Part shown: positions 34,630 through 44,168 of the stretch, in pieces | Layout: the number at the start of each line of letters is the position of its first letter | Position numbering within the stretch: position 1 is the stretch's first letter | NCBI GenBank assembly: GCA_029250825.1 | Contig: JAQXEN010000050.1 | Coordinates: 124,001-188,000 of the forward strand | Length of the DNA stretch: 64,000 bases | Direction of reading: 5' to 3' | DNA from: Porticoccaceae bacterium | GTDB lineage: Bacteria; Pseudomonadota; Gammaproteobacteria; Pseudomonadales; Porticoccaceae | Position numbers and translations under genes: made by a program | Notes under the pieces: model-generated | Database searches by the model: none | The model's input: the letters and a program-made list of their open reading frames with translations, nothing else | Told to the model about the DNA's origin: nothing

Positions 34630-35967
34630 TTAAGCACCCAAAATACTCTGCCCGCACACTCTCACCACATTGCCATTAATACCTGCAGCCTGTGGGCTAA
34701 CAAAAAAGCCAATCACTTCCGCCACATCAATAGGTAGACCGCCCTGACCCAATGAAGAAAGCCTGCGCCCCATCTGTCGCGTGACAAAGGGAATCGCTGC
34801 AGTCATCTGGGTTTCAATAAAGCCTGGGGCTACCGCATTAATGGTGATACCGCGAGCGGCACAGGATGCTGCAGAGGTCTCGACCATGCCAATCACCGCG
34901 GACTTAGAAAAGGCATAATTGGTCTGTCCAACATTGCCAGCAATACCACTGATCGAGGCCACACCAACAATCTTGCCGCCATTATCGAGCAGCTCAGTTT
35001 CCAGCAGCGCGGCATTAATCCGTTGCACACTGCCCAAGTTCACCTGCATCAACATATTCCACTGGTGGTCTGTCATGCGCGATAACATTTTATCTCTGGT
35101 CACCCCGGCATTGTGAATAATGCCATGCAGAGACGCAGTCTGAGCGGAACAAAAATTGCGCAGAATAGGGGCCGCGCCGTCACTGGTGATATCCAGAGGC
35201 AGCGCCACTCCCCCCAGTCGCTCCATCGCCTGGACAAGCTCTTGTTCCGCCTGGGGTACATCGACACCAATTACTGTGGCGCCATCCCGTGACAACACCT
35301 CGGCAATGGCCAGACCGATACCCCGGGCGGCACCCGTAACAACCAGTGTCTTGCCCGCTAATGGCCGCTGCCAGTCCGCTTCCATAGAGGCAACGGGGGC
35401 ATTCGTCCTTAATATCTGCGCATTCATAAAGGCCGAGCCGGCAGAGAGCAAAAAGCGGATAGCCGCCTCGATAGCAGCATCGCCGCCCTTATTAACCAAT
35501 AACAAATTGGCCGTGGATCCATTGCGGCCTATCTCTTTGGCCAGGGATTTAATAAAACCATGCAGACCACGCTGCACAGCACCCTGCTCTGGATTTTCGG
35601 CGGCACTGGGTTCTAAGCCGATAACAATTACTCGACCGCAGGAGGGCAGTGACTTTATCTGCTGATTAAAAAATTCGTATAGTTCCGCACTTTGGTCTGC
35701 AGTGGCAATGCCCGAGGCATCAAAAATAAGGTGACGTTTTTCCGTTGCGAGAGGGTCGCTGAGTTCCATGGCCGTGCCCTGTAAAAGGGATCCAATTTGA
35801 TCGGCAAATACTGCACCCAAGCTCGCCCCTACCAATACCCGCCCACTCAGGTGATGGGGTAGCTCCGGATTCTCGCGCCTTAAGGTGACAGGTTCTGGAA
35901 GCCCCATAGCGGAAAAGAGCTTTTTGCCCAGGGCCGAGTTGGCAAGTTCCAAATAGGTATCAGACAT
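34630..35967 (-). CDS. FabG4-type two-domain 3-oxoacyl reductase (SDR family)
   Basis: Short-chain dehydrogenase with an extra N-terminal domain, 445 residues, as in high-molecular-weight FabG (mycobacterial FabG4). Residues 1-200 form a degenerate Rossmann/flavodoxin-like domain; the active SDR domain follows with VTGAARGIGLAIAE near 212, HNAGVTRDKM, the catalytic Ser in GVASISGIAG and Tyr/Lys in NYAFSKSAVIG. FabG4 reduces 3-oxoacyl-CoA/ACP with NADH preference. It lies divergent to a thiolase gene (194 bases apart), consistent with a fatty acyl-CoA module rather than core fatty-acid synthesis. Confidence 0.87.
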   Translation of the reverse strand: MSDTYLELANSALGKKLFSAMGLPEPVTLRRENPELPHHLSGRVLVGASLGAVFADQIGSLLQGTAMELSDPLATEKRHLIFDASGIATADQSAELYEFFNQQIKSLPSCGRVIVIGLEPSAAENPEQGAVQRGLHGFIKSLAKEIGRNGSTANLLLVNKGGDAAIEAAIRFLLSAGSAFMNAQILRTNAPVASMEADWQRPLAGKTLVVTGAARGIGLAIAEVLSRDGATVIGVDVPQAEQELVQAMERLGGVALPLDITSDGAAPILRNFCSAQTASLHGIIHNAGVTRDKMLSRMTDHQWNMLMQVNLGSVQRINAALLETELLDNGGKIVGVASISGIAGNVGQTNYAFSKSAVIGMVETSAASCAARGITINAVAPGFIETQMTAAIPFVTRQMGRRLSSLGQGGLPIDVAEVIGFFVSPQAAGINGNVVRVCGQSILGA

Positions 35968-36160
35968 TGTTGTTTCCCTAAATCAAAAATATATAGCCTG
36001 TATTCTACCTACGGTCTGCTTAATAGGATTGACCGCAATGACAGTATTTTAGATTATTAGAGTCATTGGCTTATGCCGCCTAATCACCTATTCTGGAGCT
36101 TATTAGTCGGCACTCCACAATAAATCCACAACAACTCAACATTAAAACTGGAAATCCAAT

Positions 36161-37441
36161 ATGACCATGATTCGCAAAGTAGCTATTGTCGGCGGAAGTC
36201 GAATTCCCTTTGTTCGCAGCAATACTGCCTATAGCGACGCCAGCAATATGGAAATGCTCACCGCCGCCTTAAAAGGTCTGGTGCTGCGTTTTGATCTAGA
36301 GGGTGAACGTCTTGGGGAAGTCGCCGCCGGCGCTGTAATGAAGCATTCTAGAGATTTTAATTTGGCTCGAGAAGCCACTCTGGACTCAGGTCTGTCTCTG
36401 CAAACCCCAGCCTATGATGTGCAGCAGGCCTGTGGCACCGGTCTTGAAGCCGCTATCTTGGTGGGCAATAAAATTGCTCTGGGGCAAATTGATTCGGGGA
36501 TTGCCGGGGGCACCGACACCGCTAGCGATGCACCCATCGCCCTCAATGAAAAATATCGCAAAATGATCCTGCGCTTAAACCGCGCCAAAACCTTGGGGCA
36601 GCGCTTGAAAGTACTGGCCAGCGTCAGGCCCAGCTTTATGGTGCCCGCCATACCCGCCAATGCCGAGCCGCGCACTGGACTGTCTATGGGCCAGCACTGT
36701 GAGTTAATGGTTAAGGAATGGGGAGTGAGCCGTGAAGACCAGGATCAGCTTACCTACAACAGCCATCAAAATTTAATAGCCGCCTATAACCGCGGATTTT
36801 TTGATGATCTGATTCAACCGTTTAAGGGTGTTAGCCGCGATGGCATTATGCGCGATACGCCACTGGAGAAGCTGGCCAAACTCAAGCCCGCCTATGACCG
36901 GGAAAACGGCACCTTGACCGCCGCAAACTCCACCACTCTCACTGATGGTGCCGCTGCTGTGCTGCTGGCTAGCGAAGAATGGGCGACCCTGCGCAACCTG
37001 CCAATTCAGGCTTATATCACTCATAGCGAAGTGGCTGCAGTGGATTTCTACACTGAGGGTCAGCAGAGTGAAGGCCTGCTTATGGCCCCAGCGTACGCAG
37101 TGCCAAGAATGCTAGCCCGGGCTGGCCTTACATTACAGGATTTCGATTTCTATGAGATTCACGAAGCCTTCGCCGCTCAGACTCTATGCACAATGAAAGC
37201 CTGGGAAGATGAAGATTTCTGTAAAAACAAACTGGGACTAGATGGCGCACTGGGCAGCATTGATCGTTCAAAGCTCAATGTAAATGGCTCCAGCGTCGCC
37301 ACCGGCCACCCCTTCGCCGCAACCGGACCACGAATACTGGCGACACTGGCAAAGCTGCTGGAGCAGAGAGGTTCTGGGCGTGGACTGATTTCAATCTGTG
37401 CTGCTGGCGGTCAGGGCGTTACCGCCATTATTGAACGCTGA
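36161..37441 (+). CDS. Thiolase, acetyl-CoA acetyltransferase FadI/FadA2-like
   Basis: Thiolase cleaving or forming 3-oxoacyl-CoA, 426 residues, the longer FadI-like class (E. coli FadI 436). The nucleophile is C91 in QQACGTGLEA, with the His in NEAF-equivalent EIHEAFAAQ, GHPFAATGPR and the second Cys in CAAGGQG. The start could also be M3. It is divergent from the FabG4-like reductase; the same pairing (fabG4 with a fadA2-type thiolase) occurs in actinobacteria. A good terminator follows at 37470. Confidence 0.9.
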   Translation: MTMIRKVAIVGGSRIPFVRSNTAYSDASNMEMLTAALKGLVLRFDLEGERLGEVAAGAVMKHSRDFNLAREATLDSGLSLQTPAYDVQQACGTGLEAAILVGNKIALGQIDSGIAGGTDTASDAPIALNEKYRKMILRLNRAKTLGQRLKVLASVRPSFMVPAIPANAEPRTGLSMGQHCELMVKEWGVSREDQDQLTYNSHQNLIAAYNRGFFDDLIQPFKGVSRDGIMRDTPLEKLAKLKPAYDRENGTLTAANSTTLTDGAAAVLLASEEWATLRNLPIQAYITHSEVAAVDFYTEGQQSEGLLMAPAYAVPRMLARAGLTLQDFDFYEIHEAFAAQTLCTMKAWEDEDFCKNKLGLDGALGSIDRSKLNVNGSSVATGHPFAATGPRILATLAKLLEQRGSGRGLISICAAGGQGVTAIIER

Positions 37442-37469
37442 TTGCGGGTTTAAATCCCCGGTACTCAAA

Positions 37470-37502
37470 GACCTCAGAATTTCTATTCTGGGGTCTTTTT
37501 TT
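37470..37502 (+). terminator. Rho-independent terminator after the FadI-like thiolase
   Basis: GACCTCAGAAT (37470-37480) pairs with ATTCTGGGGTC (37485-37495) with one wobble pair and a 4-base loop, followed by seven T. Confidence 0.9.
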
Positions 37503-37585
37503 GTCTGAAATATATCGCGGTAAAGGTGTTTAAGCCGGTTTTTGGCGCCGGGAACTCTGGGCAGAGACCGACTTTTTAAGGCACC

Positions 37586-37622
37586 AAAAAAAACGGGTAG
37601 ATCCAAAGAATCCACCCGTTTT
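37586..37622 (-). terminator. Terminator for the minus-strand fadD-hydrolase transcript
   Basis: AAAACGGGT (37590-37598) pairs with ACCCGTTTT (37614-37622), with additional inner pairs GAT/ATC. On the minus strand eight T follow the stem (37593-37586). It is 302 bases beyond the stop of the alpha/beta hydrolase gene. Confidence 0.75.
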
Positions 37623-37923
37623 AACTTTTGCCCTACATTGCATTATTCTTATTGTTTTTGGTAATGCCCCTCTGAGATCATTGGTTTTCTTGGTAGCCTC
37701 TTAGCGGACTATCTCAAGTCGAAACCAATCCTGCATGTGTTTAAGATAACGCCTCAAGAACGGTTAAACTTTGGCAACTGTGCCACCAATATGCTTATTG
37801 GTGCCAAGGTGCAAACTTTGCAATTGCATCACAGTCTCTGTGCCCCGCCACTGCCTCTCTACTGCCACAACAGCACCCCAACACTACCAGCCTCGCCCCG
37901 CTTAACATGCAAAACCGACCGTT
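37623..37923. other. Non-coding stretch between two terminator hairpins and the hydrolase gene
   Basis: I see no credible gene here. A 66-codon plus-strand frame from 37737 lacks a ribosome binding site and reads as low-quality sequence. ATTGGTTT (37680-37687) and AAACCAAT (37722-37729) form a wide inverted repeat with a 34-base spacer. The region would be the 3' untranslated part of the hydrolase transcript. Confidence 0.4.
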
Positions 37924-38823
37924 TTAAGCCTCTATAGCGCTGTTCTTCGCAATCAGGTCGGCGAAGGTCTCAAGCAGCGCCTTTGGCAGGGTGTGGCCCA
38001 TACCCTCAAAACGCACAAGCTCTGCATGGGCAATATGCTTTGCCGTATCAATACCGCCGCTCACTGGCACCAACACATCCTGATTGCCATGAATAATCAA
38101 TGTGGGCGCCTTAATCGATTGCAGCAGGGCTAGGCGACTTGGGGATGTTCTGATGGCGCTGATCTGGCGCATATAACCGGCGGGATTATTCGAGCGCTGA
38201 TGCTCGGCAATTACCTGTTTGCGAATCTCATCATCAGTCATGGGATAGGCCGGGCCGCTAAGCATCTGCCAGATTTCCACGGCGATATCCAAGGGGGTTT
38301 TATCCTTTGACGAGGGTTGCAGCATTTTCAAGTTAACCTTGAGCGACGCCTCCCCTTTGCCCCGCTCACCGCTAGTGGACATAATCGAGGTCAAAGAGTG
38401 CACCCGATCCGGATAGCGACCGGCCACAATTTGGCTGATCATACCGCCCATGGACATACCCACCAGGTGGGCTGCGGGAATCTCCAGTGCATCCAACAGC
38501 CCTACAGTATCCGCAGCCATATCGTCTAAGTTATAAGGCGCAGCGACCGGAATACCAAAGTAAGACCTGAGTAGCAGACGAAAGAAACCCGGCGCTCTAG
38601 CACCTTTAAGTTTGTCGCTGAGGCCAATATCACGGTTATCAAAACGGATAACGCGAAACCCTCGGTCAACCAAATGCTGGCACAGTTCTAGGGGCCAGCG
38701 CACTAGCTGGTTATAGAGCCCTGCAACCAGAACAATCGCCGGATCCTCTGGATTACCAAAGGATTCATAGGCAATTGTCAGCCCATTGCATTGAGCATAT
38801 TGGGTATTCCCTGCTTCAATCAT
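37924..38823 (-). CDS. Alpha/beta hydrolase
   Basis: Alpha/beta hydrolase of the MhpC/haloperoxidase-like group, 299 residues, cytoplasmic. The nucleophile elbow is GMSMGG (Ser near 124), the acid is the Asp in IIHGNQDVLVP, and the His is in GMGHTLP. The oxyanion region is VAGLYNQLVRWP, and a cap spans about 145-220. It starts 34 bases after fadD on the same strand, so the two are probably co-transcribed. A thioesterase or ester hydrolase role linked to acyl chains is plausible; the substrate is unknown. Confidence 0.85.
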   Translation of the reverse strand: MIEAGNTQYAQCNGLTIAYESFGNPEDPAIVLVAGLYNQLVRWPLELCQHLVDRGFRVIRFDNRDIGLSDKLKGARAPGFFRLLLRSYFGIPVAAPYNLDDMAADTVGLLDALEIPAAHLVGMSMGGMISQIVAGRYPDRVHSLTSIMSTSGERGKGEASLKVNLKMLQPSSKDKTPLDIAVEIWQMLSGPAYPMTDDEIRKQVIAEHQRSNNPAGYMRQISAIRTSPSRLALLQSIKAPTLIIHGNQDVLVPVSGGIDTAKHIAHAELVRFEGMGHTLPKALLETFADLIAKNSAIEA

Positions 38824-38857
38824 AAATAACTCACCTTGTTCACGGACTAATTACCGG

Positions 38858-40483
38858 TTAATCACGTAACTCTCGACGCAGGATTTTACCCACTGGAGAC
38901 TTCGGCAACTCATCCATAAAGGCCACATACTTGGGCACTTTATAGGCGGTTAGCTGCTCGCGGCAGAAGTCTTTTACCTGCTGTTCACTAAGATCGGGGT
39001 TGGTGGACACCACAAATAGCTTTACTGCTTCACCGGTTCTGTCGTCCGCAACACCGACTACGGCACATTCAATAATATCTCCGTGACCATAAACCACATC
39101 TTCAATTTCATTGGGGTAGACGTTAAAGCCTGAGACGATCACCATATCTTTTAGCCGATCGACAATACTCAGCATGCCGTCTTCGGCCATCAACCCTATA
39201 TCCCCAGTGCGGAACCAACCATCACCATCAATTGCCTCGGCCGTGGCATCGGGACGATTCCAATAACCCTGCATAACATGGGCGCCGCGGGTGCAGATTT
39301 CACCGCGCTCGCCAGTGGCAACGCTGTTGCCCTCAGCATCGATTAACTTCACGTCCTGATAGAGCATTGGCAGACCCACAGTGCCGAGACGACTTTTATC
39401 TGGACCATTACAGCTCAGTACCGCGGTTGTTTCAGAGAGCCCATAACCCTCAAACACCTTTGCCCCGGTGCGTGCTTCCCACTCGTCACCCACCTCTTTA
39501 ACCAGAGCCGCCCCACCGACAACAATCCCTTTTAATCTTGAGAAATCAATGTCATCAAACTGTGGATGACGCATCAGCCCCTGCAGTAAGGTGGTGATGC
39601 CGGTCATAGTCGTGAGTTGGTGCTGCTTCATGGTGGTCACCATACTGTCGATATCCCGGGCGTTGGGAATCAACACGGAATGACTACCGCCGACAAAGCC
39701 GCCCACTGCATTCATGGTAAAACCAAACACATGATAGAGAGGCATTGGGGCAATCAGTAGATCCGGCACCGCTTCATCACTGAAATCCACACTCAGCTTG
39801 GACATGCGCTGGCCGCCAAAGATATTACCGTGGCTTAAAATAGCCCCTTTAGAGGGGCCGGTGGTACCGCCGGTGTATTGCAACACAGCCACATCGGCCA
39901 TAGTGGAGGATATGACGGGTAACTGCTTGCCGGCACCCTTAGCCAGCGCATCGGTGAAGCTAACGATCTGAGCGAGGCTACTGGCGGGCAATGGCTGGGG
40001 CTGCAGCAGATCGATGGCGCTGGTGGCAATAACCATCTCTACGCCTGTCTGCGGCACTACCTGTTCGGTAAGTGGCAATAGATCACTGAGCACCACCAAG
40101 ACCTTGGCGCCTGAGTCATTAAATTGATGTAACTGCTCTCGGGCGGTGTACAGAGGGTTGGTATTAACTACCACCAGACCGGCGCGCAAAATACCCCAGA
40201 TAGCGATGGGAAATTGATTAATATTGGGCAGTTGCACCGCAACACGATCACCTTGCACCAGACCGCAATGTTCGACCAAGTAACAGCCAAACTGACGGCT
40301 TAACTGCTCAATTTCTTGAAAGCTAAGGGTTTGACCGAGGCAGGTATAGGCTGGACGATCAGCAAATTTATCGCAGGCGCGATTAAACCCATCAACCAAA
40401 CTGGTAAATCCATCTTCAGCATTGAGCTCTATAAGTTTCTGCTGAGAAAATGGCAGTTCGGATACGCTAGTAACGTTATTCAT
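38858..40483 (-). CDS. fadD: Long-chain fatty-acid--CoA ligase (FadD family)
   Basis: Acyl-AMP ligase that activates fatty acids to acyl-CoA with ATP at the inner face of the membrane. It has 541 residues (E. coli FadD 561). The P-loop YTGGTTGPSKGA is near residue 205, GYGLSETTAVL is the A5-type motif, the fatty-acyl-CoA signature includes DRLKDMVIVSGFNVYPNEIED, and the C-terminal catalytic Lys is in KSPVGKILRREL. It lies between a membrane-anchored propeller protein and an alpha/beta hydrolase on the same strand, downstream of the alkylsulfatase gene; activating acids derived from alkyl sulfates would fit. Confidence 0.88.
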   Translation of the reverse strand: MNNVTSVSELPFSQQKLIELNAEDGFTSLVDGFNRACDKFADRPAYTCLGQTLSFQEIEQLSRQFGCYLVEHCGLVQGDRVAVQLPNINQFPIAIWGILRAGLVVVNTNPLYTAREQLHQFNDSGAKVLVVLSDLLPLTEQVVPQTGVEMVIATSAIDLLQPQPLPASSLAQIVSFTDALAKGAGKQLPVISSTMADVAVLQYTGGTTGPSKGAILSHGNIFGGQRMSKLSVDFSDEAVPDLLIAPMPLYHVFGFTMNAVGGFVGGSHSVLIPNARDIDSMVTTMKQHQLTTMTGITTLLQGLMRHPQFDDIDFSRLKGIVVGGAALVKEVGDEWEARTGAKVFEGYGLSETTAVLSCNGPDKSRLGTVGLPMLYQDVKLIDAEGNSVATGERGEICTRGAHVMQGYWNRPDATAEAIDGDGWFRTGDIGLMAEDGMLSIVDRLKDMVIVSGFNVYPNEIEDVVYGHGDIIECAVVGVADDRTGEAVKLFVVSTNPDLSEQQVKDFCREQLTAYKVPKYVAFMDELPKSPVGKILRRELRD

Positions 40484-40631
40484 AGTATTTCACTTTTATT
40501 TTTATAATTAATTTTTTTGCTGCTGTGGTGATGCTTGTTCAACAGCGCAACCCCTAATTTGTAACAACTAACCCTCACTCCAATTTTTTCTCCCCCAAAA
40601 TTTACTGCTTTTTTAGGCCATTTTGACCCTG

Positions 40632-41837
40632 CTATGGTGCCACATTTTGCAGTCTCACAAGCCCAATCGACTGTTCACCGGAGGCCACATAGAGCAGATA
40701 GATCTGGCCATCCACATCGACAAAAATATCCGGATCCCGCAAATCATTAATAGGCTCGACAGTCTCCCCCCGCAGAGAGGCCTGCACAGGCAGCTTACTG
40801 CCCTCCCAGGGCTGTTCACTACGCATTAACTCAGTTGGCTGGGTCGCTATCCAATCGTCCCAGTCAGAGGACGACAGGCTGACTGTTGAGACCAATAAGC
40901 GTTCTGGGGCATCCCCAACCCGAGACCAAACCACCGTCAACTTATCGTCTTGGAGCAGCACTGCACTGTGTCGCGCATCAATACCGAGCAGAGATTTATC
41001 CCGCGGCCGGTAGTCGCCGAGTAATTCGTCGCTGCGGTAGAGAATACCGGGAGCGGCTAAAAAGTAATATTGGTCGCGATGGACAAAACTGCGCAGATAA
41101 ACTGCGCCAAGTTGTTGTTCAGTGGTACTAAAGTTGAGACCATCGGTGGATACTGCCACCCCGCTAACCTGTGAAAGACTGTCGCGCTGACCGTGGAAGA
41201 ACATCACAATCTTCTGATTGGCCTCATCGATCACCACTTCTGGACTGGCAATATGGGGTTTAAGACTCTGACTAGCGGCGATACCCCGCTGCCTGCGGAT
41301 CTCCTGATCCGTCACAATAGCCTGATAGACGGCTAAAATAGAATCTCTAAACAGGTATATGGACACCGCATCCCAGAGTTCAGCAAGTCCTTCACCCAAA
41401 CTTAACTGGGGAATATTATCAGTGGGAAAACCCGACTGATTGAGCGCCAGAGCACCAGGCTCATAAATTGACCAGGGACCCTCGATCTGATCCGCGTAGG
41501 CGAGGCGAATAAAGTCCCCTTTGTGATGAGAGAAATACAGGTAATAGTTGCCGAGGGGATTCTCAATCCATTGCGGCACTGCAATCAATGAGGGGCCATT
41601 AATATTGCGATAGCCCTGCTGTTGCGCCAACTCTGTCAGTCGCAGACTCATAGCGGCATCAATAATCGGGGCATCGCTTATACGCTGCACAGAGAGACTC
41701 GCCGGCACTGCCGGTAGGTACTCATAGCGGGGCCACAACCATGCCAGAGTCACTGCCACGATCAGTGAAAATGCCAGAGACAGATAAATCAGTCCATGAA
41801 AAATTCGGCGGACAATAGTGGCTACAGCTTTTAACAT
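40632..41837 (-). CDS. Membrane-anchored beta-propeller protein, GH43/GH32-like fold
   Basis: A 401-residue protein with one N-terminal membrane segment (about 12-33), so the rest is expected outside the cytoplasm. The body has repeated blades such as NYYLYFSHHKGD, IRLAYADQIEGPWSIY, KIVMFFHGQ and DPDIFVDVDGQIYLLYVASG, typical of five-bladed propeller glycosidase-fold proteins. I cannot identify the three catalytic acids with confidence, so enzymatic activity is uncertain. It is placed between the alkylsulfatase (89 bases) and fadD (148 bases) on the same strand. A carbohydrate or polymer substrate would be inference only. Confidence 0.7.
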   Translation of the reverse strand: MLKAVATIVRRIFHGLIYLSLAFSLIVAVTLAWLWPRYEYLPAVPASLSVQRISDAPIIDAAMSLRLTELAQQQGYRNINGPSLIAVPQWIENPLGNYYLYFSHHKGDFIRLAYADQIEGPWSIYEPGALALNQSGFPTDNIPQLSLGEGLAELWDAVSIYLFRDSILAVYQAIVTDQEIRRQRGIAASQSLKPHIASPEVVIDEANQKIVMFFHGQRDSLSQVSGVAVSTDGLNFSTTEQQLGAVYLRSFVHRDQYYFLAAPGILYRSDELLGDYRPRDKSLLGIDARHSAVLLQDDKLTVVWSRVGDAPERLLVSTVSLSSSDWDDWIATQPTELMRSEQPWEGSKLPVQASLRGETVEPINDLRDPDIFVDVDGQIYLLYVASGEQSIGLVRLQNVAP

Positions 41838-41926
41838 AAGTAGATCAACATTCCAGTAAATGGGCTTTCAACAGAGAGGCCTAAAATCAACAGCCTTCTA
41901 ACCAACAGCCTTTTAATTAAAAAAAG

Positions 41927-43933
41927 CTAAGGCAAAACAATATTAAACGCATCATTGGGCTCGCCCAACAATGAGAAGAACTTCACCAGCTTGAGCACAC
42001 TGCCATCCACTGACAGCTGGTCCGAACCTATCAAGTCGGTCAAACCGGCCTCTCCTACAAGGATATTAACAAATAGGGCTTTGCTTAAGGTCAGAGTTGC
42101 ATCGGCAGTTTTATCCTGCGGCGCAAGACGATAATGCATCACTGAGTTTCTTATTCTAAGCACAAAATTGCTCGTCGCCTGGCTCTGCTGATGGGTGAAA
42201 GTGATATTAATCGACAGCGACTCACCCTCGGCTTTCTCCCCATCCAATCGCACCGACAGAGCCTTCATAAACTGTTCCAGTGGAACCTGTTGCAAAAAGT
42301 CTTTTCCCGCCGCGGCGTCGTAACCCATGATCGTAGCGCCGCCGAGCAACTCGTGGGCACCTGAGAGATAGATATCACGCCAAGGCCCAGCCTCTGCCTG
42401 ATAGCCCATCTGCTGATAGGCTTGCGCCAACATGGCACGGGCAGCTGTATTATCTGGCTCGGCAAACACTAGATGGTTAAGCACCTCTGCGACCCAGCGA
42501 TAATCACCCTTAGCCTGATACACCGAAGCCTTTTCCAACAGTGCCTCAGCGCCACCCATAAACTCCACATAGCGCTGTGCAGACTGCACTGGGGGCAGTG
42601 GATTCAGGGTTGCCGGATTGCCGTTATACCAGCCAAAGTAGTATTGATAGACGGCCTTGCTGTTGTGACTCAAGGTGCCGTAATAGCCACGCAGATGGAA
42701 GTTGCCAGCGAGACTCTTGGGCAATTTTAGACGTTCGGCGATCTCTTTGGGTGTCAGCCCTATATTGGCCAAACGCACGGTTTGGTCATGGGTAAACTTA
42801 TACATGTCCTGTTGCTGGTGAAGCTGGGTAACTATTGCTTCGTGGCCCCAGGTGGGCCAGTGGTGGCTGTTAAATAACACTGCGGCATCGGCTTTGGGCT
42901 GGAGGAAATCAGCAATCTGACCAATATAATCGCTCCATACCAGCGCATCACGCACCTTGGCACCGCGCAGGGTCAATACATTGTGCATCACATGGGAGAC
43001 CACCTCGGCACCGCAAAAGGCTTTCCACTGGGGCAGATAGAAGGTCAACTCGGAGGGCGCTTCACTGCCCGGCATATTAAATAATTCAATCTCGACGCCG
43101 TCTACCGAGAGGCTCTGTCGAGGCTGATCGACGAGTATGCTGGGCTGCAAAATGGAGGTACTGCCAAAGATAACTTGCTTGCCTAGACCTGTGTCCACAT
43201 GACCGCTGGCGGAAATGTCGAGGGATTCCCCATACATATAGCTGCCCCGGCGCAGCATGGCGGGTCCGGCAATAATATTTTCGCTCACGGCTTCATGAAC
43301 AAAACCCACTGGGGCAATTATCGGGATATTCTTATCCGCTACCTGCTGTGCATCCAGAAGCGCCAATACGCCGCCGAAGTGGTCTACATGGCTGTGGGTA
43401 AAGATCACTCCGGTAATATTGATCGGACCCAGATGCTGCTCGGCAAAATCCATAGCGAAACGACTGGTTTCCAAGGTAGTGAGGGGATCCACGACGATCC
43501 AACCATTGTCGCTTTTAATTAAGCTCATATTGGCTAGATCAAATCCGCGTAGTTGATAGAGACCTTTCTCAACCTCAAATAGTCCGCGAATGCTGTTTAA
43601 TTTTGCCTGACGCCAGAGGCTAGGGTTAACGGTGTCTGGGGCATCGCCTTTAACAAAATCGTAGGACTCGGCATTCCAGATTTCGGCGCCTCGGGCCTTG
43701 TTTAATTTGTTCACTGGGGCTTTGGCGATAAGGCCCCGTTTCGCATTCTCGAAATCCACTTGGTTTTCTATATCAAGGGTTTCTGCTAATTCGAGGTTAC
43801 TGTCTAGGGTAAATTGGCTGGCAGCGGAGCCGATGACTTCAATATCGGATGTTTGATCGCAGGCAACTAATAAAAATATCAGGGAAAAACTGATAAGTGA
43901 AGTAACTGTTCGACGCAGATTAGCTTTAAACAT
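41927..43933 (-). CDS. SdsA1-type linear alkylsulfatase, lipoprotein
   Basis: Metallo-beta-lactamase-fold sulfatase that hydrolyses primary alkyl sulfates to fatty alcohol and sulfate. From the ATG at 43933 (ribosome binding site GGTGAAAG) it has 668 residues, near SdsA1 (658). It begins with a lipoprotein signal peptide with lipobox LVAC (C25), so it is probably membrane-anchored in the periplasm or outer membrane. The zinc motif THSHVDHFGG carries H180, H182, D184 and H185; a helical dimerisation domain (about 430-530) and an SCP2-like C-terminal domain follow. Neighbouring fadD could take up the fatty acid after alcohol oxidation, though no alcohol dehydrogenase gene is seen nearby. Confidence 0.9.
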   Translation of the reverse strand: MFKANLRRTVTSLISFSLIFLLVACDQTSDIEVIGSAASQFTLDSNLELAETLDIENQVDFENAKRGLIAKAPVNKLNKARGAEIWNAESYDFVKGDAPDTVNPSLWRQAKLNSIRGLFEVEKGLYQLRGFDLANMSLIKSDNGWIVVDPLTTLETSRFAMDFAEQHLGPINITGVIFTHSHVDHFGGVLALLDAQQVADKNIPIIAPVGFVHEAVSENIIAGPAMLRRGSYMYGESLDISASGHVDTGLGKQVIFGSTSILQPSILVDQPRQSLSVDGVEIELFNMPGSEAPSELTFYLPQWKAFCGAEVVSHVMHNVLTLRGAKVRDALVWSDYIGQIADFLQPKADAAVLFNSHHWPTWGHEAIVTQLHQQQDMYKFTHDQTVRLANIGLTPKEIAERLKLPKSLAGNFHLRGYYGTLSHNSKAVYQYYFGWYNGNPATLNPLPPVQSAQRYVEFMGGAEALLEKASVYQAKGDYRWVAEVLNHLVFAEPDNTAARAMLAQAYQQMGYQAEAGPWRDIYLSGAHELLGGATIMGYDAAAGKDFLQQVPLEQFMKALSVRLDGEKAEGESLSINITFTHQQSQATSNFVLRIRNSVMHYRLAPQDKTADATLTLSKALFVNILVGEAGLTDLIGSDQLSVDGSVLKLVKFFSLLGEPNDAFNIVLP

Positions 43934-44091
43934 AATGCTTTCACCCTTCGATTTATTATTCTTTTTATGTGCTTTAAGAGCACAACTTGACATCTATTGG
44001 AGACTTAAATAGATACCGTAGCCTTGCCTGTTAACCAAGGAAAGCCCAGCGCCTAATCCTCACCAAAAATCATTTAGATATCCACCGGTAA

Positions 44092-44134
44092 AAAAACAAA
44101 ACAGCCCCTTAAACAATCATCTAAGAGGCTGTTT
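44092..44134 (-). terminator. Terminator of the MaoC-SDR-thiolase operon
   Basis: On the minus strand AAACAGCC-TCTTA pairs with TAAGG-GGCTGTTT around a 9-base loop, and the T-rich tail TTTTGTTTTTTT follows. It lies 34 bases after the thiolase stop. Confidence 0.8.
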
Positions 44135-44168
44135 GAACTACCATTTCAACTAAGCTTTCAACTGCGGC

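Noticed and set aside
37737-37937. Small plus-strand gene of 66 codons
   Set aside because: No ribosome binding site, composition of random sequence, runs into the end of the hydrolase gene.
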